Below, one piece after another: positions 15,388 through 22,698 of a stretch of DNA of 23,140 nt (the first letter of the stretch is position 1; every line of letters starts with the position of its first letter). A program made the position numbers and the translations under genes. The DNA is from JBEEJZ01 sp046046915 (GTDB lineage Bacteria > Pseudomonadota > Gammaproteobacteria > Burkholderiales > Burkholderiaceae_C). Under the pieces are notes generated by a model. The model did no database searches and was not told the origin of the DNA. It was given only the letters and a program-made list of their open reading frames with translations. The stretch spans positions 1-23,140 of the forward strand of contig JBJOIT010000044.1 in NCBI GenBank assembly GCA_046046915.1. The letters are read 5' to 3'.

Positions 15388-15918
15388 ATGAGCGATAACA
15401 GCCAAGCACCTGCTCACGAGGAAGCACACACCGGCCCAATCAAGAACCCCAAGCAGTTGCTGATTGCGGTGTTTTTCTCTTTTGTGGCACCAGTGTTTGC
15501 GATCATTGGGCTTGTTTATTACGTCTCTTCCGCCAACAAGCCTGCAGCTGGCGCTGTCAATGTTGAAAAAGCACTCGCTGAGCGGATTCAGAAAGTTGGC
15601 GCTGTTGAAATTCGTGATGCAAATCGTGAGCTGAAGTCTGGAGAAGATGTTTTCAAGGCCCAGTGCTCCACTTGTCATGCCGCTGGCGTTGCTGGTGCTC
15701 CTAAGGTTGGTGACTCTGGCGCTTGGGCCGCTCGTATCAAGACTGGCTATGAGGCACTTTTGACGTCTGCTTTGAAGGGCAAGGGCGCCATGGGTGCGCA
15801 AGGTGGTGGTGATTTTGAAGACCTGGAAATTGCTCGCGCGGTGGTATACATGGCCAACGCGGGCGGCGCTAATTTCGATGCGCCAAAGACACCGGCCGCT
15901 GCAGAGGCCGGCAAGTAA
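15388..15918 (+). CDS. Membrane-anchored c-type cytochrome (cytochrome c5-like)
   Basis: This 176-residue monohaem cytochrome moves electrons in the periplasm, probably to a terminal oxidase. Residues 21-46 are an uncleaved-looking N-terminal membrane anchor (QLLIAVFFSFVAPVFAIIGL). The haem site CSTCH is at 93-97. Met135 in GKGAMGAQGGGDF is the likely sixth ligand, followed by the conserved helix EIARAVVYMANAGG. The Ala/Pro/Lys-rich tail is disordered. The arrangement matches the short cytochrome c5 family proteins common in Burkholderiales. The gene stands alone: it has its own -10, its own Shine-Dalgarno and a strong terminator 24 bases after the stop. Confidence 0.93.
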   Translation: MSDNSQAPAHEEAHTGPIKNPKQLLIAVFFSFVAPVFAIIGLVYYVSSANKPAAGAVNVEKALAERIQKVGAVEIRDANRELKSGEDVFKAQCSTCHAAGVAGAPKVGDSGAWAARIKTGYEALLTSALKGKGAMGAQGGGDFEDLEIARAVVYMANAGGANFDAPKTPAAAEAGK

Positions 15919-15942
15919 GGAGAGACTTCTCTTTCACACATC

Positions 15943-15966
15943 AAACCGGCTTCAGGCCGGTTTTTT
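15943..15966 (+). terminator. Intrinsic terminator of the cytochrome c gene
   Basis: AAACCGGC (15943-15950) and GCCGGTTT (15956-15963) form an 8-bp stem with loop TTCAG, running into TTTTTT (15961-15966). This is a good terminator on the plus strand. On the minus strand only TTT follows, so it is a weaker stop for the convergent gene that ends at 15976. Confidence 0.9.
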
Positions 15967-15975
15967 GTTGTTCGC

Positions 15976-16518
15976 TCATGCCTTTCGGCTTGCCTGTAAA
16001 GGGCTACTTTCATACCCAAAATTTTTCGGCATCTCTGCGAATTGCATTTCTTCTAGCGCCCATCCCATGGATGCGATGGCTTCCGGTGCGTACACCACGT
16101 CTTGTGTGTGTAAAAGTCCAAAGCCTTCTTTGGTGTCTAAATACAGTCGCCCTGTTTCATCGAGGATGCATCGACGGACATTGCCCTTGATGCCAGTATG
16201 CGTTTGCACACTGAAGTCGGAGGCCATGCGCCAGATCCAGGGTGTTACCTCTAGTTCGACAAATACCCGCTGTGGTCCGTTTTGAAATGCCCAACGTCCC
16301 TGTTCATCACAAGAATAATTTCTGTGTATGAACGCCAGCAGCTTATCGTGCTCAAGCCGGCTTCCCTTGGCCGCTATTGTTCCACTTGCAAATGTGCCAG
16401 CTGCCTGCGCACTTTGGTCTCTCAGGTACCAGTTTCCCCGGTTGTCCAGACCCAACCAGCCATAACAGTCTGGCACGCTTGGCCATTTGACCATGGCCTG
16501 TTTGACGATGTCATCCAT
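15976..16518 (-). CDS. Conserved protein of unknown function (DUF2944/DUF2946-like, from memory)
   Basis: This 180-residue soluble protein has a pattern I know from many Burkholderiales genomes, annotated only as a domain of unknown function; the exact Pfam name is from memory and unchecked. Conserved blocks are VKQAMVKWPSVPDCYGWLGL near the start, then WYLRDQSAQ, and in the centre NYSCDEQGRWAFQNGPQRV followed by VELEVTPWIWR. No signal peptide, membrane segment or cofactor motif is seen. The start is the ATG at 16518 (MDDIVKQAM), which overlaps the end of the hydrolase gene by 8 bases. An in-frame GTG at 16545 is less likely. It is translationally coupled to the hydrolase and is the last gene of that unit. 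Confidence 0.82.
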   Translation of the reverse strand: MDDIVKQAMVKWPSVPDCYGWLGLDNRGNWYLRDQSAQAAGTFASGTIAAKGSRLEHDKLLAFIHRNYSCDEQGRWAFQNGPQRVFVELEVTPWIWRMASDFSVQTHTGIKGNVRRCILDETGRLYLDTKEGFGLLHTQDVVYAPEAIASMGWALEEMQFAEMPKNFGYESSPLQASRKA

Positions 16519-17569
16519 AAGCTGCCGGTTTATTGATTGAAACACCTACATTCTGGGCGAACCAACCCCCCATCACTTCAGGCAGGGTTTGCAATTCTCC
16601 TGGTAACGCTCCCCTGACGAATCCAACGTGACCACCGTGTGCTGGTTGCCATAGTCGAACATGCTTGCCGACCTCCAGCTGGTGCGGAAGACTTGTGGCC
16701 GGTACAAACGGGTCGTTCAGGGCATTGATCACCAGGGCCGGTATCCGAATGTGATCCAAGCGGGGTTTCGCAGAGGCTTCTCGCCAATATTGATCGGCAC
16801 TTTTAAATCCATGCAGGGGGGCCGTAAACACTTGGTCAAACTGATACAGATCCTCTGCGCTCAATAGCTGCGCGCGGTCGAACAACCCAGGGTGTTGGTC
16901 CAGCTTACGAAGTGCCTTTGGTTTCATGGTGCGCAGGAACATGCGGGTATACACCTGACGATTGAATCCACGTCCTATGGCAAGACCGCTTGCCGTGAGG
17001 TCCAGCGGCGAGCAGATGCTTGCGACCGCACTGACAGTCCGGACTGCCATATCCCCCATCTCCTGCGCCCACTTCATCAGGGCGTTTCCTCCCAAAGATA
17101 CCCCTACTGCAACTACCGGCCCATCATGACGACGTTTGAATTCAGCGAGTATCCAATCAATCTCCTGAAAATCACCTGAGTGATATGCCCTGGGGGCGAG
17201 ATTGATTTCGCCACTACAGCCACGAAAGTGCGGTACGGCATAAGACCAGCCTTGGATGTCTGCATAAGCCGCGAAGGCCTCAGCATAGTGACTACGTGAA
17301 TTGCCTTCCAAGCCATGAAATAGAACAAGTAGTGGCCTCTTTTGTGTGGTTTGGCTTGCCTTGGAAAAGGCTGGCACAAGCCAGTCCACATCGACAAAAT
17401 CCAGATCAGGTGTGCTCCATCGTTCGCGTCGATAGATTGGTTTGAGACCGCTTGTGCGACGCGCCCACAGCGCGGACCAAATGGTTTGCAAGTGCCCACC
17501 AGGTAACCACCAGGGCGCTTCGTATCTCATCAATGAAGTTTCTACTGGCCTGCTCAGGGTGTTGTTCAT
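16511..17569 (-). CDS. YheT-like alpha/beta-fold hydrolase
   Basis: This 352-residue alpha/beta hydrolase belongs to the YheT/ABHD1-3-type family. Near the N-terminus WWLPGGHLQTIW is the family hallmark. The oxyanion region is LLVLFHGLEGNSRSHY, and the nucleophile Ser158 sits in VGVSLGGN. Asp286 lies in NALNDPFVP, and His314 in HGGHVGF completes the triad. E. coli YheT has no settled substrate; eukaryotic relatives act on lipid esters, so an esterase role is likely but unproven. The ATG at 17569 lies only 23 bases beyond the atp operon terminator and has no clear Shine-Dalgarno, which leaves little room for its own promoter. It overlaps the downstream unknown gene by 8 bases. Confidence 0.92.
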   Translation of the reverse strand: MNNTLSRPVETSLMRYEAPWWLPGGHLQTIWSALWARRTSGLKPIYRRERWSTPDLDFVDVDWLVPAFSKASQTTQKRPLLVLFHGLEGNSRSHYAEAFAAYADIQGWSYAVPHFRGCSGEINLAPRAYHSGDFQEIDWILAEFKRRHDGPVVAVGVSLGGNALMKWAQEMGDMAVRTVSAVASICSPLDLTASGLAIGRGFNRQVYTRMFLRTMKPKALRKLDQHPGLFDRAQLLSAEDLYQFDQVFTAPLHGFKSADQYWREASAKPRLDHIRIPALVINALNDPFVPATSLPHQLEVGKHVRLWQPAHGGHVGFVRGALPGELQTLPEVMGGWFAQNVGVSINKPAAYG

Positions 17570-17592
17570 AAGTTCGTAAGCTGTCGCAAAGC

Positions 17593-17619
17593 AAAAAACC
17601 GCCCGGAGGCGGTTTTTTT
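17593..17619 (-). terminator. Intrinsic terminator of the atp operon
   Basis: The GC core CCGCC/GGCGG with a 4-base loop is flanked by A6 (17593-17598) and T7 (17613-17619), so the stem extends to 11 bp and a U-tract follows in either direction. It starts 15 bases after the atpC stop on the minus strand. Confidence 0.93.
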
Positions 17620-17634
17620 ATACGTTGAGAAGAA

Positions 17635-18051
17635 TCACTTCTTCAAACGATATTTGCGCAATGCAGCAATTTGAGCTGCCATGATTGCCAATTCTGAAGT
17701 GGCCTTGGCAAGATCAATTTCGCTCTTGGCATTCTTGAGTGCCTCTTCAGCGGCGAGTTTGGCGGCATTAGCCTTCTCATCGTCAAGGTCCTTGCCGCGA
17801 ATGGCGGTGTCAGACAAGACTGTGACGCAGTTGGGCTGGACCTCGAGTATGCCCCCGGCAACGAACACAAACTCTTCGGTGCCGTCAGCTTTCTCGATAC
17901 GCACAGACCCCGCCTTGATACGTGTGATCAAAGGTGTGTGACGAGGATAGATACCCAACTCACCCGCTTCTCCGGGCAAGGCCACAAACTTGGCTTCACC
18001 CGAAAAAATGGATTCTTCGGCACTGACTACGTCGACGTGAATGGTGCTCAT
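17635..18051 (-). CDS. atpC: ATP synthase epsilon subunit
   Basis: This 138-residue central-stalk subunit couples rotation to the catalytic head and can inhibit ATP hydrolysis. The N-terminal beta-sandwich (1-85) begins MSTIHVDVVSAEESIFSGEA and contains PGEAGELGIYPRHTPLITRIKAGSV, the family signature. The C-terminal half is the two-helix hairpin (about 90-138), ending RKYRLKK. Length is normal. The ATG at 18051 has GGGAAAG as Shine-Dalgarno. It is last in the operon and is separated from atpD by 115 non-coding bases, the longest gap in the cluster, which hold a structured element. Confidence 0.97.
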   Translation of the reverse strand: MSTIHVDVVSAEESIFSGEAKFVALPGEAGELGIYPRHTPLITRIKAGSVRIEKADGTEEFVFVAGGILEVQPNCVTVLSDTAIRGKDLDDEKANAAKLAAEEALKNAKSEIDLAKATSELAIMAAQIAALRKYRLKK

Positions 18052-18082
18052 AAGCTTTCCCGTTTAAAAGTGTGATCGCTTT

Positions 18083-18156
18083 CACTTGATCTCTTGTGAG
18101 GCTGCGTTTAGCAACCCTTAAGACTTGCATCCAAGTTGTTACACCAAGATCAAGTG
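18083..18156 (-). other. Structured intercistronic RNA element between atpD and atpC
   Basis: CACTTGATCT (18083-18092) and AGATCAAGTG (18147-18156) are perfect 10-base inverted arms. Inside them the minus-strand RNA can form two further hairpins: ACTTG/CAAGT with loop GATG (18123-18136), and GGTTGC/GCAGCC with loop TAAAC, which includes one G-U pair (about 18100-18116). The whole would fold as a junction closed by the long stem, between the atpD stop and the atpC ribosome site. The pairings are seen; function (mRNA stability, processing or control of epsilon level) is inferred. Confidence 0.45.
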
Positions 18157-18166
18157 CATACGGCAA

Positions 18167-19588
18167 TCACATCTTCTTGGCTTTTTCGATGGCTTCGTCG
18201 ATGGTACCGACCATGTAGAAGGCCTGCTCTGGCATGTGATCGCATTCGCCATTCACAATCATCTTGAAACCACGGATGGTTTCAGACAAAGGAACGTACT
18301 TTCCAGGAGAACCAGTGAAGACTTCAGCAACGTGGAAAGGCTGGCTAAGGAAACGCTGGATCTTACGAGCACGAGCCACGGCAAGCTTGTCTTCTGGAGC
18401 CAAGTCATCCATACCCATGATGGCGATGATGTCGCGCAGCTCGCGGTAGCGCTGCAGCGTGCCCTGAACGGCACGAGCGGTGTTGTAGTGGTCTTCTCCG
18501 ACAACGTTCGGATCGAGCTGCCGGCTTGTGGAGTCCAGCGGGTCCACAGCGGGATAAATACCGAGCGATGCGATGTCACGGGACAACACGACAGTGGAGT
18601 CCAAGTGAGCGAAGGTGGTCGCAGGCGACGGGTCGGTCAAGTCATCGGCAGGCACGTAAACGGCTTGGATAGAGGTGATTGAGCCGACCTTTGTCGACGT
18701 AATACGCTCTTGTAGGCGGCCCATTTCTTCTGCCAAGGTGGGCTGATAGCCCACGGCTGAAGGCATACGACCCAACAGTGCGGACACTTCGGTACCGGCC
18801 AGCGTGTAGCGGTAAATGTTGTCCACAAAGAACAGAACGTCTTTGCCTTCATCGCGGAAGGACTCGGCAATGGTCAGACCGGTCAAGGCTACACGCAGAC
18901 GGTTGCCTGGGGGCTCGTTCATCTGGCCGTAAACCATGGCAACCTTCGACTCGCTGAGGTTCTCCAGGTTCACAACGCCGGAATCGGCCATCTCGTGATA
19001 GAAGTCGTTTCCTTCGCGGGTACGCTCACCCACACCAGCGAACACAGACAAGCCACTGTGGGCCTTGGCGATGTTGTTGATGAGTTCCATCATGTTCACG
19101 GTCTTGCCCACACCAGCACCACCGAACAGACCCACTTTACCGCCCTTGGCAAACGGACAGACCAAGTCAATCACCTTGATACCCGTTTCGAGCAGTTCCT
19201 GGGACGGAGACAGTTCGTCATAGGCAGGTGCCTTGCGATGGATAGAAGCCGTCAGGTCCTGGCTAACAGGGCCACGCTCATCAATAGGAGTGCCAAGCAC
19301 GTCCATGATTCGACCCAAAGTCGCCTTGCCAACAGGCACGGTGATGGGGTTTGCTGTGTTTTGAACCACCATGCCACGACGCAATCCGTCAGAAGAACCC
19401 AGCGCAATCGTACGTACGATACCGTCGCCCAATTGCTGCTGCACTTCAAGAGTCAGCGCAGAGCCATCCATCTTCAAGGCGTCATAAATCTTAGGCATCT
19501 GGTTGCGTGGGAACTCGACGTCCACCACAGCACCGATACACTGAACGATTTTTCCCTGCACGCCTGCATTCACATTTGCTTGAGCCAT
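18167..19588 (-). CDS. atpD: ATP synthase beta subunit
   Basis: This 473-residue catalytic subunit makes ATP at its interface with alpha. Walker A is GGAGVGKT at 156-163 (Lys162, Thr163). GERTREGND near 187-195 carries the catalytic glutamate. DVLFFVDNIYR is Walker B, and the DELSEED region is degenerate (MDDLAPEDKLAV). The start is the ATG at 19588 (MAQANV). The open frame reaches a TTG at 19600, but that TTG is part of the TTGGAG Shine-Dalgarno. It follows atpG by 24 bases. Sequence and length are typical of beta-proteobacteria. Confidence 0.98.
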   Translation of the reverse strand: MAQANVNAGVQGKIVQCIGAVVDVEFPRNQMPKIYDALKMDGSALTLEVQQQLGDGIVRTIALGSSDGLRRGMVVQNTANPITVPVGKATLGRIMDVLGTPIDERGPVSQDLTASIHRKAPAYDELSPSQELLETGIKVIDLVCPFAKGGKVGLFGGAGVGKTVNMMELINNIAKAHSGLSVFAGVGERTREGNDFYHEMADSGVVNLENLSESKVAMVYGQMNEPPGNRLRVALTGLTIAESFRDEGKDVLFFVDNIYRYTLAGTEVSALLGRMPSAVGYQPTLAEEMGRLQERITSTKVGSITSIQAVYVPADDLTDPSPATTFAHLDSTVVLSRDIASLGIYPAVDPLDSTSRQLDPNVVGEDHYNTARAVQGTLQRYRELRDIIAIMGMDDLAPEDKLAVARARKIQRFLSQPFHVAEVFTGSPGKYVPLSETIRGFKMIVNGECDHMPEQAFYMVGTIDEAIEKAKKM

Positions 19589-19612
19589 TTTTTGCTCCAA
19601 AAATAATTACGT

Positions 19613-20491
19613 TTAAACCGCTGCCGCGCCGGCAACAATCTCCGAAAGTTCTTTCGTGATCGCCGCTTGTCGTGTTTTGTTGTATACCAGCTTCAGCTCG
19701 GCAATCACATTGCCGGCGTTGTCAGTCGCTGCCTTCATGGCCACCATACGAGCTGCATGCTCGGAGGCCATGTTTTCTGCGACCGCCTGGTACGCCAAAG
19801 CCTCTGCATAGCGCAACAACAGTTCGTCGATCACCGTTTGAGCATCTGGCTCATAGATGTAATCCCAGCTCGTCGCCTTACCGCTTTGCGCAGCTTGCTC
19901 TTTCATCTTCTCTGCCGACAAGGGCAGCAATTGCTCGACAACGGGCTCTTGCTTCATCGTGCTGATGAACTTGTTGTAGCAGAGGTAAACAGCACTGACC
20001 TCGCCGTTCACATAGGCATCCAGCAACACTTTGACAGGCCCGATCAGCTTGTCAAGGTGAGGCGTGTCACCCAGATGTGTCACCTGCGATGCCACTTTGG
20101 CTCCGATGCGTCCCAAAAAGCCGACGCCCTTGCTGCCAATCGCAACAGCCAGAGGCGCCTTGCCCGACGACTGAACGTCCCGGAGCTTGACGGTCAAAGC
20201 ACGGAACAGATTGGTGTTCAATCCGCCGCACAGCCCTTTGTCTGTAGACACCACAATGAAACCAACGGACTTTGCGTCGTTGGATTTCATGAAGGGGTGC
20301 ACATACTCAGGGTTGGCCTGACCGAGGTTGCTCGCAATATTTCGCACCTTTTCACTGTAAGGGCGTGCAGCGCGCATGCGCTCCTGCGCCTTACGCATCT
20401 TGGACACGGAAATCATTTCCATGGCCTTGGTGATCTTCTTGGTGTTTTCCACCGATTTGATCTTGGTGCGTAGTTCCTTGCCTGATGCCAT
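19613..20491 (-). CDS. atpG: ATP synthase gamma subunit
   Basis: This 292-residue rotor shaft is made of N- and C-terminal helices that form a coiled coil inside the alpha3-beta3 ring, around a Rossmann-like middle. The N-terminus MASGKELRTKIKSVENTKKITKAMEMISVSKMRKAQ is the usual first helix, STDKGLCGGLNTNLFR (about 80-100) the middle signature, and YNKTRQAAITKELSEIVAGAAAV the C-terminal helix. The Shine-Dalgarno is GGGGTAG. It is separated from atpA by 64 bases, in which I see no clear structure. Confidence 0.98.
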   Translation of the reverse strand: MASGKELRTKIKSVENTKKITKAMEMISVSKMRKAQERMRAARPYSEKVRNIASNLGQANPEYVHPFMKSNDAKSVGFIVVSTDKGLCGGLNTNLFRALTVKLRDVQSSGKAPLAVAIGSKGVGFLGRIGAKVASQVTHLGDTPHLDKLIGPVKVLLDAYVNGEVSAVYLCYNKFISTMKQEPVVEQLLPLSAEKMKEQAAQSGKATSWDYIYEPDAQTVIDELLLRYAEALAYQAVAENMASEHAARMVAMKAATDNAGNVIAELKLVYNKTRQAAITKELSEIVAGAAAV

Positions 20492-20555
20492 ATCTACCCC
20501 TTTTGCTTAAACCCGTGTTGGACTCTTGACGGACGTTGATGTCTGCAGAGTGAGT

Positions 20556-22109
20556 TCAGGCAAATGTCTTCTTGAAAGCTGTTGCAGCGGCGGTCAACTC
20601 GGCTTCTGCCTCTTTGTCCATCGCCTTGTTAGCTTCCAATTTGGCCATCAACGCTGCGTGCTTATCCTTCAGATAGGCATGCAAACCGTGCTCAAAGGCC
20701 AAAACCTTGTTCACAGCGATGTCATCCATGAAGCCCTTGTTCACTGCGAACAGGGTTGCACCCATGGTGCTGATTGAAAGCGGGCTGTATTGAGCCTGCT
20801 TGAGCAATTCGGTCACTCGGGCACCACGATCCAACTGCTTGCGGGTCGCCTCATCCAGATCGGATGCAAACTGCGCAAATGCTGCCAATTCACGGTATTG
20901 GGCCAAATCGGTACGAATACCACCGGACAGACCCTTGATCAACTTGGTCTGAGCTGCGCCACCCACACGGGACACAGAGATACCAGCGTTGATAGCAGGA
21001 CGAATACCGGCATTGAACAACGAGGTTTCAAGGAAGATCTGGCCGTCCGTGATCGAAATCACGTTGGTAGGAACGAAGGCGGACACGTCACCCGCCTGGG
21101 TTTCAATGATAGGCAAAGCCGTCAAAGAACCTGTTTTGCCCTTGACTTCACCCTTGGTGAAAGCCTCAACATAATCCGCATTGACGCGAGCGGCACGCTC
21201 CAGCAGACGGCTGTGGAGGTAGAACACGTCGCCAGGGTAGGCTTCACGTCCTGGTGGGCGACGCAAGAGCAGGGACACCTGACGGTAGGCAACAGCCTGC
21301 TTGGACAAGTCGTCATAGACGATCAACGCATCTTGCCCACGATCACGGAAATACTCACCCATCGTGCAGCCGGAGTAAGCAGATACGTACTGCATTGCTG
21401 CGGATTCGGAAGCAGTTGCGGCCACCACAATGGTGTACTCCAAGGCGCCGGCCTGCTCCAAAGCACGCACGACGTTCTTGATCGACGAAGCTTTCTGACC
21501 AATTGCAACGTAGATACAGGCCATGTTCTGACCCTTTTGATTGATGATGGCGTCAATTGCAACAGCAGTTTTGCCGGTCTGACGGTCACCAATGATCAGC
21601 TCTCGTTGACCACGGCCCACTGGCACCATGGAGTCAATTGACTTCAGACCCGTTTGCATGGGCTGATCAACAGATTTACGCGCAATAACGCCTGGTGCGA
21701 CCTTCTCAATCACGTCGGTCATCTTGGCGTTGATAGGACCCTTGCCGTCGATCGGTTGACCGAGTGCATTCACTACGCGGCCCAACAATTCAGGACCCAC
21801 TGGCACTTCAAGAATGCGACCCGTGCACTTGACGGTATCGCCTTCAGAAATGTGCTCGTACTCACCCAAAATCACGGCACCAACGGAGTCGCGCTCCAGG
21901 TTCAATGCCAGGCCAAAGGTTGGCTGGCCATCGCTACCGGCTGGGAATTCGAGCATTTCGCCCTGCATCACGTCCGACAAACCATGAATACGGCAAATCC
22001 CGTCGGTCACGGAAACCACAGTGCCTTGATTGCGAATATCGCTGCTCGCGGCCAAGCCTTCAATACGGCTCTTGATCAGTTCAGAAATTTCTGCTGGATT
22101 GAGTTGCAT
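20556..22109 (-). CDS. atpA: ATP synthase alpha subunit
   Basis: This 517-residue non-catalytic nucleotide-binding subunit has Walker A GDRQTGKT at 174-181 (Lys180, Thr181). ALIVYDDLSKQAVAYRQ carries the Walker B aspartate region, and VGGAAQTKLIKGLSGG contains the arginine-finger neighbourhood of the family. The N-terminus MQLNPAEISELIKSRI is the helix that binds the delta subunit. The Shine-Dalgarno is AAGGAAAG before the ATG at 22109. It is preceded by a 49-base gap with a hairpin over the atpH stop. Confidence 0.98.
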   Translation of the reverse strand: MQLNPAEISELIKSRIEGLAASSDIRNQGTVVSVTDGICRIHGLSDVMQGEMLEFPAGSDGQPTFGLALNLERDSVGAVILGEYEHISEGDTVKCTGRILEVPVGPELLGRVVNALGQPIDGKGPINAKMTDVIEKVAPGVIARKSVDQPMQTGLKSIDSMVPVGRGQRELIIGDRQTGKTAVAIDAIINQKGQNMACIYVAIGQKASSIKNVVRALEQAGALEYTIVVAATASESAAMQYVSAYSGCTMGEYFRDRGQDALIVYDDLSKQAVAYRQVSLLLRRPPGREAYPGDVFYLHSRLLERAARVNADYVEAFTKGEVKGKTGSLTALPIIETQAGDVSAFVPTNVISITDGQIFLETSLFNAGIRPAINAGISVSRVGGAAQTKLIKGLSGGIRTDLAQYRELAAFAQFASDLDEATRKQLDRGARVTELLKQAQYSPLSISTMGATLFAVNKGFMDDIAVNKVLAFEHGLHAYLKDKHAALMAKLEANKAMDKEAEAELTAAATAFKKTFA

Positions 22110-22142
22110 GACTCTTTCCTTCTTTCGTTGGTTGGGCCAAAA

Positions 22143-22164
22143 GCCGAAGGCATTGCCTTCAGGC
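22143..22164 (-). other. Hairpin over the atpH stop codon
   Basis: GAAGGC (22146-22151) and GCCTTC (22155-22160) pair with a 3-base loop. The stem extends by GCC/GGC past one bulged base (22161), giving about 9 bp. On the minus strand it is followed by TTTT, so it looks like a weak attenuator or a 3' end protector between atpH and atpA. The atpH TGA lies inside the first arm. Confidence 0.45.
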
Positions 22165-22689
22165 CGAGAGGGCTACTTTCATTTGTTCGAGACGGGCTTT
22201 GACGGAGGTGTCTAGCACCTCATCACCGACCACCACCCGGATACCACCTATCAACTCAGGCTCAACGGCAACAGAGACGTTGAGCTTTCGGCCAAAGCGT
22301 TTTTCGAGCAGTGCAGCGACGTCCGACAAAGCAATCGCATCGATCGGGAATGCGCTGTGGACCACAGCATCTGACGACCCGCTTTGGGCGTTTTTCAGGG
22401 CGCGAAATTGCGATGCAATTTCAGGCAGAGCTGCAAGGCGACCATTTTCGATCACGGTGAGCAAAAAATTGCGTGCAGCATCCGTCAGTGAAGACTTCAC
22501 GACAGATACAAACACATCAAAAACCTGCTCAGAGCTAACCTTGGGATTTTCTGAAAACTGAAGTAGCCGCGCATCAGACGCAACAACCCCGAACTCATCA
22601 ACCCAAATAGACGCAGCAGACAGATCCGAAGCGCAGGCCTTGAACAACGCCTCTGCATAGGGTCGGGCAATAGTGGCAAGTTCAGCCAT
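22159..22689 (-). CDS. atpH: ATP synthase delta subunit
   Basis: This 176-residue peripheral-stalk subunit links the b subunit to the top of the alpha3-beta3 head. The N-terminal helical domain begins MAELATIARPYAEALFKAC, the usual RPYAxALF signature. The C-terminal part contains ELIGGIRVVVGDEVLDTSVKARLEQMK, the conserved end segment. Length is typical. The ATG at 22689 follows the atpF stop after 9 bases with GGGG as Shine-Dalgarno. Confidence 0.97.
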   Translation of the reverse strand: MAELATIARPYAEALFKACASDLSAASIWVDEFGVVASDARLLQFSENPKVSSEQVFDVFVSVVKSSLTDAARNFLLTVIENGRLAALPEIASQFRALKNAQSGSSDAVVHSAFPIDAIALSDVAALLEKRFGRKLNVSVAVEPELIGGIRVVVGDEVLDTSVKARLEQMKVALSA

Positions 22690-22698
22690 GTCGACCCC

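Noticed and set aside
15172..15801. 209-codon minus-strand open frame through the tRNA
   Set aside because: It crosses the tRNA gene and the antisense of the cytochrome c gene, so it is not coding.
18123..18136. Short hairpin ACTTG/CAAGT as a terminator between atpD and atpC
   Set aside because: The stem is only 5 bp, low in GC and not followed by a T-run; it is better seen as part of the larger structure.
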